From: Mycteria americana
Taxonomy: Eukaryota > Chordata > Aves > Ciconiiformes > Ciconiidae
Assembly (NCBI RefSeq): GCF_035582795.1
Contig: NC_134370.1
Coordinates: 33,777,501-33,841,500 of the forward strand
Length of the DNA: 64,000 nt
Direction: 5' to 3'
Positions within the stretch are counted from its first letter, which is position 1. Each line of letters opens with the position of its first letter. Under the pieces are notes generated by a model. The model saw nothing but the letters and a program-made list of their open reading frames with translations. It ran no database searches and was not told where the DNA came from. The translations under genes and the position numbers were made by a program. Below are positions 54,409 through 64,000 of the stretch, one piece after another.

Positions 54409-54502
54409 GGGCCAAGCTTAAATGGAGCTCCTGGGCCCATGAGTAGAGAGTGTAGGTGGAGCCCCAGGTGCAGCTGGTCAGGGAAATTAAAGCCTATTAG
54501 TG
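54409..54502. repeat. Dispersed repeat, copy B (unclassified)
   Basis: This is the second copy of the element at 10445-10538, in the same orientation, with no gaps over 88 bases and about 84% identity by eye. TTAAAT lies near its start and an AATAAA at 54568-54573 lies about 65 bases past its end. That layout would suit an LTR, but the second feature is absent from copy A. Confidence 0.75.
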
Positions 54503-56164
54503 CACTCAGAGCCCTGACAGTGCAAGAGTGTGGCTACTGAGGACTGACAGATGAGTAGTTGCGTGGAATAAAAGCAAGCATGTTTAATCACTAAATCTGT
54601 CTAGGTGTTTTTTTACAGAATAGTGACTCACAAAGTGCAAGCAATTTTTTAGTAGTGAAATCAAGTATTAGACTTTTATGAGACAACAAAAAAAATCCTC
54701 AAATCACATTTTTCTGTTTGATTTCTGGTAGATAACCAAAGGATGGTCTTAGTAGCTATTAGCCTTTACTACTGAAGTGGAAAAGTGTGGATTATACCAG
54801 CCATTTTACACAATATGAAAGCCTTGAGTGACCAAGGGTGCCTATGCAGTATAAAGGAGAATTTTTCTTTGTTGAGGGACTATTATAATAATTTAGTAAA
54901 TCTTATTTGCTGATACAAATGGAAGAATAGATTTTAACAATATGTCATTGTTAAATGCAGCATTTTAGCTATGCAGGATGCTAAGAATGTACACTACATG
55001 TACAAATAATAGCAAAACAAAAATGATGAAAATATTATTAATAAAGAAGGTCGATCCATTTGGTACCTGACTCCAGAAAACACTCTAACGTATCTATAAT
55101 TTTATTTCTATTAATTTAGGAACATAGAGGAAAACTGTTTAATTATATATTTGACTTTGAATGAAGGATTAACTCCCCTCAGTGGTAAAGTTATATCAGA
55201 AATTCTTTAGAGACCCTCTCCCTCTTTTAATAAAGACACTCTTTCCTGCCTGCCACTTTAAACTTATTTGAGTGAAATAGAAGGAATGTGAAATACCTAA
55301 AAATCACCTGTGAAGAGTACAGTGGCAAGAGGGGAGTTTCAGAACAGGAATAATTTTTCTTAATCCAGGAGGACTTTTTTCCAGTGGCTTCTAAAGAAGA
55401 GAGAGACAGTCTCTCTTTCTCTTAAGTAAGAAAATAATAGGGTTATAAAGTCCAGGATTTAGTATATAGATTCTAATTTACTGAAAAAATTACAAAACAA
55501 CTTTTCCTAATTTACAGGTAAATAATGCAGTTCCTTTGACAGCAATGCAGGATACTACCTGACATGACAAGCTGATTCTCAGTGCAGTGTTCACGTTCTC
55601 AGTCTTTTTGGTTCTTTATAGTGCCATCTCCAACTACGCTCTAATTCATGCTATTATTTATTAACCACTCTCCTTACAAATTAGGCAATATCAACGTACT
55701 TCTTCTAATTGGTAATATTTAAATCTCTCTTTATAGTTGATTTCTAATTAGATTTAGAATGTGAATTTATTACTTTGCTTCTGAGAGCCAAAAGAGACAG
55801 GTTGCATTCTTGCCAGAAATTGCCACTGCAATTTCCAAGCCTGAAAATTCTTGGATTTCTGAGTCTCGTACATTTGTTTCTAATTCTCCTAATGGTTCAG
55901 CAAAGGCAAGGTTCACAAAGTCAGTCTGTTGAAAAGTCTTCCAGAGATTAAGATGTTTAACACTGTAAGGCTGTAATAAATAACAGTGTATATATAAGGC
56001 TATACAGCACACTGAATGTTACCAAATGTTAACACCTTGTGTGTGATCAGTCAGACTTCTAAGCCTAGTCTTTTTTAGATCCTCTGGTTTTCTGTCAGGT
56101 TCACCAAGGCTGTATTTATTCCCCTGCTCATTCTCACAACCATTAATGGCTTTCTTCAAAATTC
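54503..56164. other. Non-coding AT-rich stretch
   Basis: No gene, RNA or mobile element is recognised in this interval. Confidence 0.6.
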
Positions 56165-57029
56165 TTTGGTGACGGGTGACCTTTTCCAGAAAGGTCAGAA
56201 AACTGGAAAAGGTCAAAGATAGCGACTGTCTTTAAAAAAGGCAGGAAAGGAACCAAGAAATTCTAGCCCAGTCAGTTTAACTTCAGCTCCCAGAAATATT
56301 ATGGGGAAAAAAAAAAATCACACAAATTGGAACAGGTAACTGGAACAGGTAGCTAAATAAGAAGACCTATACACAGCCAGTATAGATCTGACAAGAATAA
56401 ATCTTATCAGACTAATGTGCTACTAAAATCAACCAGGAATGTCTGCAGATACGGGAGTAGCAGCAGAGGCCATACTTCAGGACTTGGGCAGAGTTTAAAC
56501 CCTATTTCCTGTAACATTCCCATAAAGTATAGCAAAAATTGTCAGTCGATGCCAGAAAAATGGATGAATAAGCATCTTCACACAGGATTGTTATGATTGT
56601 TTCACTGTCAAAATGGAAGGATGTATCAAATAGGACTGTGATATTCTATGCTGGGCCCATATCTGTTCCGTGTTTCATTGATGATCTGGATGAGGAAACT
56701 GAAAGTATGCTTCTTAGAGGCATTAAAAATAAAACTGCAGAAGTACAGCATTAGTGCAAATAGATCTTAAAAAATCAGGAAAACAGTCTTTAAGAAAAAC
56801 AGGATGAAATTCAATAGGGACAAGACCAGGAGACCATGCTGAGCGAGAGTAATCAACACCACAAATACACAATGAAGAATAATTAGTTAGATGATAGTTT
56901 TTCAGAAAAGGACCTAGGAATTATAGTACATCGACACAAGCCAGTAACATCATGCCACAGAGACAGGATATGCATGACACAGAGATGGATAAGCAGGAGT
57001 ACGGTTTGTGAGACACCTGATAAGATCGT
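56165..57029 (+). mobile_element. Old CR1-type LINE, left part (interrupted by an LTR)
   Basis: The sequence follows the CR1 ORF2 and 3' region in order. It contains GGAAAAGGTCAAAGATAGCG, a decayed CTTTAAAAAAGGCAGGAAAG, CCCAGTCAGTTTAACTTCAG, then TTCATTGATGATCTGGATGA and AAAAGGACCTAGGAATTATA. All reading frames are broken by many stops and indels, so it is a fossil. It continues at 57623 after the LTR insertion. Confidence 0.82.
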
Positions 57030-57622
57030 TGTGCTAGTTTCGGCTGGGATAGAGTTAATTTTCTTCATAGTAGCTAGTATGGGGCCATGTTTTGGATTTG
57101 TGCTGGAAACAGTGTTGGTAACACAGGGATGTTTTTTTGTTGCTGAGCAGTGCTCACACAGAGTCGAGGCCTTTTCCGCTTCTCACCCCACCCGACCAGC
57201 GAGGAGGCTGCGGGTGCACAGGAAGTCGGAGGGGACACAGCTGGGACAGCTGACCCCAGCTGACCAAAGGGCTATTCCATACCATATGATGTCATGCTTG
57301 GCATATAAAGCTGGGGGAAGAAGAAGGAAGGGAGGGATGTTCAGAGGGATGGCGTTTGTCTTCCCAAGTAACTGTTAGGCATGATGGAGCCCTGCTTTCC
57401 TGGAGATGGCTGAACACCTGCCTGCCGATGAGAAGCAGTGAATTAATTCCTTGTTTTGCTTTGCTTGCGTGCGCGGCTTTTGCTTTCCCTATTAAACTGT
57501 CTTTATCTCAGCCCATGAGTTTTCCCACTTTTAGCTTTCCAATTCTCTCCCCCACCCCACTGGGGGGGAGTGAGTGAGCAGCTGTGTGGTGCTTAGTTGC
57601 TGGCTGGGATTAAATGATGACA
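57030..57622 (+). mobile_element. Solo LTR of an avian ERVL-type endogenous retrovirus, copy 2
   Basis: The element runs from TGTGCTAGTTTCGGCTGGGA to GGGATTAAATGATGACA. It contains CATACCATATGATGTCATGC, a TATAAA box at 57304-57309 and ATTAAA at 57491-57496 as the likely polyadenylation signal. The flanks ATCGT (57025-57029) and ATCAT (57623-57627) match at four of five bases, consistent with the 5-bp target duplication of this class. No internal retroviral genes are present. It shares both ends with copy 1, but the middle (about 57310-57490) is different, so it is another subfamily. Confidence 0.92.
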
Positions 57623-58158
57623 ATCATGAAGTTCTATTCAGCACTCGTAAGGCCTCAGCTGGGGTACTGTCTCCAGTTTTGTGCTTTGTATTTCAAGAAG
57701 GATGTAGACTACTGTGGAAAGAGTTTGTTGGAGAGCAACAAGAAACATGACCTCTGAGAATGGGCTGAAAGGCTTAGGAGTGACTAGCTAAATTAAGAGA
57801 ACACTTAAGGACTGATCAACGCTTGATAAAAGTTTTCACAAGCATCGAAAGTTGATACAAAGAAGAAATAATCCATTCACCATATCCATGGTGAATAGTG
57901 AAGAGGACAAGAACTAATGGCTTTAAGTTGCAGCAAGAATAATTCAAGTTACTTATTAAGGGGAAAAAGTACTTCTTGATGGTAAGTGAAGCACAGGAAT
58001 TTCCTGGAGAGGTCATGGAGACCTCATGATTAGAAATTGTAAAGGAGTGGATAAACAAATATCTGTCAGGAATGAACTCAGCATAGCTAGGAGATTAACT
58101 AGATGACCTTTTTGAGATCTTTCTCAATCTTTTTTTATGGTCCCATGATTCAGTATAA
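57623..58158 (+). mobile_element. Old CR1-type LINE, right part (3' end)
   Basis: The CR1 body resumes directly after the LTR with AGTTCTATTCAGCACTCGTA and GGCCTCAGCTGGGGTACTGT. It proceeds through the 3' region (TTCCTGGAGAGGTCATGGAG, TTAACTAGATGACC) and ends in a decayed CR1 tail, TGGTCCCATGATTCAGTA. Continuity across the LTR shows the CR1 was there first. Confidence 0.85.
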
Positions 58159-61100
58159 CTAAGAAGATGTTTCAGAATCTCTCTGCTCTTATGGTTAGAA
58201 AAAAACAATTTATCTTGGGAATTTCTAGGGGTGCAAAAGATTTTATAACAGCTGTGGAGGACCTTTTATTTATTTGCTGGTGTGCCTTACGTGCACGGTA
58301 CTTTAGTACATAGTAGGCCACATTATATTATTCTGAGAAATTGGAGTTAATGGTGCCTGCTTGGGGACTATGGCACAACATCATAAAAGTCAAAATATTA
58401 CGGGCTCTTCTGCACAATAAATGAATGCAATAAATAATGCCTTTCAAAACGCCCCCAGCATTAATTGTCACCACTAATAAACCTCTCCTAAACAACTAAA
58501 ACCAAATTTAGCATTCTCCCTAGAAAACCATTTCTAGATACCACAGACGACTTTTAAATATTCTGTATGCCTCCTTCTCTTTCCCTACCCTCACTTTGTA
58601 GCTTTCTGAGCTGGTCTTTTTGCACATGGCTCCCACCTCAGAAAAATACATATAACAGCACTTTGCTTCATAATGGTGTTGTGAAGTAAAGAAATTTGAG
58701 AACATTAAATAAATGCAGGATCTGGAATACAGACTGTGCTGTATTAATGATGTTACACTGCATCATTCTTCCATTTATTGATAACCTCTACATCTTGCAC
58801 TCATGGAGTGCTGAGATAGCCAGCCATCAGCTTCATGCTTTGGCAGCAGCCCTAAGGCAGACTCAAAGCCATCTAATGGTGCTCTCTGCGTGGTGACTGT
58901 CACTTCTCGTCTCCAGGCCCAAGGGCAGACCCACATTCTTCACAGAAGAGATCCTACACCACTCTAAATCTGGCTGTTCTATGCGGTCCCAAAGAGATGT
59001 GACTTACTACAGTAGATCAACCAATTCATGAATCTCCTTTAGATTCATAGGATCTATTCCACCCCAACAAGTATTATACAATAGACTTTGCATGATAGGC
59101 TGAGTGTGAGAATAAAACACTTTTCTATTCAGTTACGCTTTTTCTGAGATTTGCAGATATTATGTGTGTGTGAGGTGAGGAAAAGAGACCAGGATGAAAA
59201 AAGAGGGAGAGAATATAGCAAAATAGACACGGTACGCCAAAATGAGAAAGATCCTGTTATTCTTTTCTTTGATCAAGCTACTGGCCACAGAAAAGTGGCC
59301 AACATAAATTACATATGCCAAAATCAACTTTAGCTGATGTTCTTTCTAGCCATTTGATCTTTTATCTGCCAACTTCCACCCATTTTCCCCAATTCTATCC
59401 ACGCTTAATATTATTTTAGCCATTAAAAATGTGGTTTTCTACTTACTTCAAGTTTTCTGAGTAATGGACATTTTATTCTCCCACTCCAATATACTGGAGA
59501 AATAAAATGCCATTTATGCAACAGAAGTGATACTCTACTGAATATATACTACCAAGAATAACTCCTAATCACTGAAACTGTTTCTTTTTTCAACCATTTA
59601 TATGGATTTAAATTGGAAATCAAAGCGTTTACTTCTTATTATTAGTCTAAAACCATACCATGAAAGGGTTATTTTCAATGAAAAAAACCCAAACTGTGTA
59701 CATAATTATTTTTTAAGAGATCTTTGATTTATTATATTGTTTACATGGCTGCTGAAAAAAAATACTGCTGAGTTCAACCATAGCTAATTGATGAGAAAGA
59801 AGGTTTCTGTGGCTGTATTGCAGGAACTGATAAAACGCAATGAAATGGACCTCCTACATTGAGAATCTCTGACTGTAAATCTCACTAGTTTATGAGTGGA
59901 AAATACCCAAATAATTGTTTTGCTCAGAGGTGCTAAGCACCTGTAGCTGCTGTGGATTGTAATTGGCGCCGTCGACACTCATAACTTCTGAACATTTGGA
60001 TTGTGTAACTCACTGGTCCTGGCGTGTAGAAGACAGACAACTCCAGCTGGTGCTGATCTGGGGTGAGGCAGCAGACTTTGCTGCATTTCAGGTTGTTTTG
60101 ATATGGATAATGTTCACTTTCCCATCTGAAAAAAAAAAAGGTGGTTGATAACTGTAAACTTCTGAACTGGGAAGAAAAAGACTTTCAGTCTTTCTTCAGA
60201 CTGCCCTGCACACGTACAGTATTATCATGCTACAAGCAAACTATTGAGAGAAATGGAGATTGCGCTGTTTTCATGACCTATATTCATATTTTGTTCTATT
60301 GTTTTTTACTTTAGCTGTTTTATTTCCCATGGTCATGAGAAGTATCAGAGAATCTTGCGAGCAGTATGTTGCCTGCAAGCCACTGGCTAGCATCCACAGA
60401 GGCTGTGAGACCACCAAGAGAATTAAATACTACAATTGAATACTAGACGTTTCCACTAAGAGTGCCTCCCTCCGTGCACATAATGTTCAGTAGAAACGAA
60501 ACCATGGGTGTTGTAGAATTCACACTGTCATGGTGCTAAGTGGGAAATACGTAAAGACTCAGTAAGGCAAAATCTGAACCTCTGTAAAAATGTCTGCATA
60601 TTGTAACTGGACACAGCGCAGTTTCCATCTACCTGGAGTATCAGCGCAGCTCCTGACAAATTTTAACATGGTCCTTCAAGCTGATGTTAACTATGAGGTG
60701 AGTAACCACCTAAGTCAGCTGTAATTTTTGCATTGCTTTCCAGTGTGCGTACAGCAACCTGGTTTGGCCACCATAAATATGTGGAGAAGACAGACAGCAG
60801 GCGTCTGCAGTACTGCAGGTGAGGTGTGATGCTCTAGGGTTGGATATACCTCATGGGATTCCAGACACGGTGCTGCCAGAGCATCTTGTAGCAGACTGCT
60901 TTTTCAGCAGAAAACAGTGATTCATCAAAACAGAAAGCTTTTGTTGGAATGCGTGATGTGTAGCATAACTTTTTTGTCAGAAAGGATTTCTCAGATTCAG
61001 GAGAAATGAGCTGGCTAGCACTGGAGAGACCCAAAGAGAGAGGGGTGTGCACGCCTCACTCTCACCTACCTGATTTGGGCAGCCAAACTTTGGGCAGCGA

Positions 61101-61379
61101 TTGGCCTCCCGCAGAGTGTGTCCAGCTGCAGGGACACGGAAACAGCACCACTGCAACCAGACTGGTGTGACAGCTCATGCCGATGCTTCCTCTACGCTAG
61201 TGCGTGCTTTTGGGCTTAAACTGTAAAGTGACATGAACTGCGCCACAGTAAAATCTAGCACTGGGATGCTGGGTGCGGATTAACGCAATGATGCCTTGAA
61301 GGTGAGGGACGCGTAACACTGTTTCTCGTGGTGCAGCACAGCAGCACAAGGCCCTTTGCCTTTCTGAGGCTTCGTACAG
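58159..61379. other. Non-coding stretch upstream of the BICC1 CpG island
   Basis: No gene is supported. The composition is AT-rich up to about 61 kb and then changes abruptly to GC-rich. Distal BICC1 promoter or enhancer elements could lie here, but no specific site can be named. Confidence 0.6.
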
Positions 61380-62117
61380 AAAAACCGCCGAGCGGAAAGC
61401 CAGGGCCCTTATCGCCACGGGGAGATTTGTCAGCCACGCCAAGCAAACGGTGTTTCCAGGACACGCCGGCAAAACTTTGGCTTGCCCGTTTCTCCTGCAC
61501 ACACAGGCACGTTTCAAGGGGACCGTTTTGGGGCGGGGGTGTTATTTAGGGCCCGTTTCCCAGGGCCGCCACCCCGCCCGCCACGTATTTCACCCGGCAC
61601 CGCACGATCGCCGCCGACCCTCCGTCAGGCGGCGGAGGCGGGATGGCCGAGGGGGCCGCGGGCGGCCCGGCACCCCCCGCCCCGCTCCGCCCCGGGCACC
61701 GCTCACCTCACGGCGGGGCCTGCCCCGAGCGAGGGGCGCCCTCCGGGGCGGGCAGGGCGGCGGCGGCGCCCCTAGAGCCCCGCTGACAGGGACCCCGGCG
61801 CGGGCCGGCCCTGAGGCGGAGGCGGTGCCGTTGGGGGCGGCATCTCTCCTCCCCCTCCCCTCCCTCCTCCCGCTGCGCCGCGCCGCTGCCCCCTCCTCCC
61901 GGGCCGCGGCCGGGGATATCCCCGGCCCCTCCCCGGCGGGCCGGCGGCGGCCCAATGGAGGCGGAGATGCTGTGCGGGCTGCGGGCGGGCTGGGGGCGCC
62001 GCCGAGCCGCGGACGCCGCCGCCGGCCCGGGGACGCGCACACTCGGCGGGGAGCCGGAGGCAGAGGCGGGCGCAGGCGGCGGCGCCGGGGCCGGGACTCT
62101 GGCAGGCGGCGGCTGGG

Positions 62118-62150
62118 ATGAGCCGGGGGGGCGGCTGTGGGGGCAGATAG
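62118..62150 (+). promoter_or_regulatory. Short uORF upstream of BICC1
   Basis: An ATG at 62118 in the context TGGGATGA opens a 10-codon frame ending at TAG (62148-62150), 62 bases before the main start and out of frame with it. If transcription starts upstream, it could modulate BICC1 translation. Use is inferred only. Confidence 0.4.
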
Positions 62151-62212
62151 CGTCCCGCGGGGAGGCGGCCGAGTGGGGCTCGGAGCGGCGGCGGGGTCCG
62201 CCCGGCAGCGCC

Positions 62213-62414
62213 ATGGCGGCTCAGTGCGACCCGCTGAGCGGGTACCTGCAGCAGCCGCTCTCCGATCCAGGCTCTAACAGCGAGCGCAGCACCGACTCGC
62301 CCGTGCCCGGCTCCGAGGAGGATTCGGCCGGCCCGCCGCGGCCCCTGCACAGCCCCGAGTGGGGCGAGGAGCGATTCCGGGTGGACAGGAAGAAACTGGA
62401 GGCCATGCTCCAAG
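62213..62414 (+). CDS. BICC1: BICC1 (bicaudal C homologue 1), first coding exon; gene continues past the window
   Basis: The ATG at 62213 has a strong context (GCGCCATGG) and opens 67 codons plus one base, ending CAAG|GTGAGG at a consensus donor. The peptide contains SDPGSNSERSTDSPVPGSEE, HSPEW and EERFRVDRKKLEAMLQ, the hallmark N-terminus of vertebrate BICC1 just before the first KH domain. BICC1 is a cytoplasmic RNA-binding protein with KH repeats and a C-terminal SAM domain. It controls mRNA translation and stability and is linked to left-right patterning and kidney tubule development. The KH and SAM domains lie in exons to the right. The frame stays open upstream to an in-frame ATG at 61955, so an 86-residue extension is possible, but the conserved protein starts here. 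Confidence 0.96.
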
Positions 62415-64000
62415 GTGAGGGCGGGGAGAGGCGACGGCGGTCTCCGGGGGGCGCGGGGCGGTGGCGGCTCGCGAGGGGAGGGGGCCGCGTCCCCGGCCCG
62501 CCATGCGCTGCCTTCCCTTCCCGGCCGGGCCGGGGATCCTCCTGTCAGCGCCTCCGGCGCCGCAGAGCTCTCCTGGGCCGGCGGGAGCCCCGCGGGCCGG
62601 GCACGGGCTCCCGGGCGCCGTCGTGGCCTCTCCGGACGGGACTGCGCGGGGCGGGGGGGGGGAGGCGCCTTGTCTCCCCCTGGAGCGGAGCCGAGCGTCG
62701 CGGCCCCTGGCCCGGCCTCGCCAGCCCCGGTCGGCGGGTGACGGGGGCACCCCCGGGCCGTCAGATGTCGCTTGGGACCGGGCCGGCCCCGGCGTCGCGG
62801 GTGGCGTCGGTGCCCAGCCCCGCCGGAGCTCGTCCCGCACCGGCAGCCGGCGCGCTGAGAGGCTGCAGCTTGGAAGGTCGAGGTCTCTCAGAAATCCCGC
62901 TTTAGAAACAGAATATCCCCCCTCTGGCAGGGTGGTTCAGGCTCTCGGCTTTCGAGGAACAGCCAAGGCCGCCGCGTAGCGGGCAGGGAGCCGCTGAAGC
63001 CGGGCGTCCCGGCCGGAGGAGCGGGGACGGCGCCGGGAGAGCTGACAGTGGCAGCCGCTGCATTAGGACTTGCTCTGCCTTTGGCTCAGCCTTTTTTTTT
63101 TTTTTTTTTTTTTTTTCCTCCTTTTCCCCCTCTCCTTGAGACGACATATTTTGTCCCAGTATGTTTTGAATTATCTACTTCTCAGTGGAAGTTACGTAGG
63201 CAGTTTTTGACAAAATAGTATAAGAGTAGCAATTGCTGGGTTTTTTGGTAAAGAGCAGATAAATAGATTTAAACCAGCTGGGGATGTTGCTGAGTGGGAT
63301 AATTCCCCTGGCGTGTTCCCTGCTGTCTGCTCTGAAGAGCCCGCGAGAGCAGAGGTGAGTTTCAGGTCTTACGTTGTCAAATCTTAGGGCATGTTTGGAT
63401 CAACAAGGAAAGATGATGATGGTTTCAAGACGCATACTCTTTCCTCTGGGACTACTGTTTTGTAAACATGTAATGTTACATTTAACATTGTAACTCAAGT
63501 ATTTACGTACATTTTCAAACCAAATAAACACCTGACAGCTATTTCACTATTGTTCATGTGGCGTGTCACATGGAAAGCATTTCATTCACTTACTGGGAAC
63601 TGTAGGTACTTGCTCCCTGACCATCCCCTGTCAGAGCACCTGCCTCCTCCAGCGAAGGGATGCTGCGGGAGCTAGCAGAGGAACAGGAGCGGGTGAGTGG
63701 GGCTGGCCACTGAAGAGCTGTGGTTTGACTTGGTGACTACAATGATTGGAATTTTTTTAATTGAGATTCTCTCTCCTGGGGGTGAGTTAATCTTTAATCA
63801 GTTAATACTTTAGTGCTAGTAGAAAAACCTCATTGTGTAATGCAGTAAAGAGGAAGGAGTTCGGGGAAACAGAAGTCTCATAATCAGCAACAACTATTTA
63901 TAAAGATTTACTCATCGAAAGTGTCTTAAAACAAGAAACATGTGGGTATTGAAAAGAAAAAGTATTTCTGTGTATTAAGTGGTAGGAAAAAGGGTCGAAA
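62415..64000 (+). other. BICC1: BICC1 intron 1 (left part)
   Basis: The intron opens with GTGAGG inside the CpG island. It contains a G-rich tract near 62650 (GGGCGGGGGGGGG-like, possible G-quadruplex) and a 25-T run at 63092-63116, then turns AT-rich. No further BICC1 exon is recognisable before the window ends. Confidence 0.85.
63092..63116. repeat. Poly-T tract (25 T) in BICC1 intron 1
   Basis: This is an uninterrupted run of 25 T at the right boundary of the CpG island. It is probably a simple repeat; no antisense retroposon body is recognisable to its left. Confidence 0.9.

Larger units (their letters stand above)
61380..63060 (+). promoter_or_regulatory. BICC1: CpG island promoter of BICC1
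   Basis: About 1.7 kb of very GC- and CpG-rich sequence (CCGCC, GCGG and GGGCGG Sp1-type boxes throughout) surrounds the first coding exon, in sharp contrast to the AT-rich flanks. No TATA box is seen near the start, as expected for a CpG-island promoter with dispersed initiation. The transcription start cannot be placed exactly. Long open frames on both strands here reflect the lack of AT-rich stop codons and are not genes. Confidence 0.88.

Noticed and set aside
61450-62413. Several long frames on both strands in the CpG island
   Set aside because: GC-rich DNA lacks stop codons by composition. Only the frame starting at 62213 matches a known protein (BICC1).
1-64000. A novel multi-gene system, CRISPR array, tRNA or rRNA genes
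   Set aside because: None of the required signals is present: no regularly spaced repeats, no cloverleaf or rRNA sequence that I could recognise, and no clustered unknown genes. The window is an ordinary gene-poor vertebrate region.

Overview
This is a 64-kb piece of a vertebrate nuclear chromosome, almost certainly from a bird. The evidence is spliced genes with GT-AG introns, a long AT-rich intergenic background, 5'-truncated CR1 LINE fragments ending in the octamer-type tail (ATTCTATG-like, seen reversed at 15427), and two solo LTRs of a family with the avian ERVL-type ends TGTGCTGGTTT...ACCACGACA. Gene density is low. Only two protein-coding loci can be supported, and both lie on the plus strand.

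Layout. 1-30431: non-coding sequence with a dispersed repeat (10445-10538), a minus-strand solo LTR (12746-13320), a minus-strand CR1 tail (15427-15692) and small tandem duplications. 30472-35186: a complete three-coding-exon gene for a secreted two-FN3-domain protein of the NDNF (neuron-derived neurotrophic factor) family. It is predicted at 556 residues and is diverged enough from NDNF to be its paralogue, NDNF-like. 35187-61379: a 26-kb AT-rich intergenic stretch with a CR1 fragment (50800-51058), a second copy of the dispersed repeat (54409-54502), and an old plus-strand CR1 (about 56165-58158) split by a 593-bp solo LTR with a near-perfect 5-bp target duplication. About 61380-63060: a strong CpG island holding the first coding exon of BICC1 (62213-62414). 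The rest of BICC1 lies beyond the right edge, and its first intron fills the window end.

The two genes do not form a functional unit. One encodes a secreted FN3 signalling or matrix protein and the other a cytoplasmic KH-SAM RNA-binding regulator. I found no CRISPR, operon, cassette or other novel multi-gene system. The observations most worth following up are the retained NDNF paralogue and its linkage to BICC1, an unrecognised run of same-strand reading frames in its first intron, the in-frame upstream start and uORF of BICC1, a nested LTR-in-CR1 insertion, two LTR subfamilies that share ends but differ internally, an unclassified dispersed repeat, and several perfect inverted repeats.
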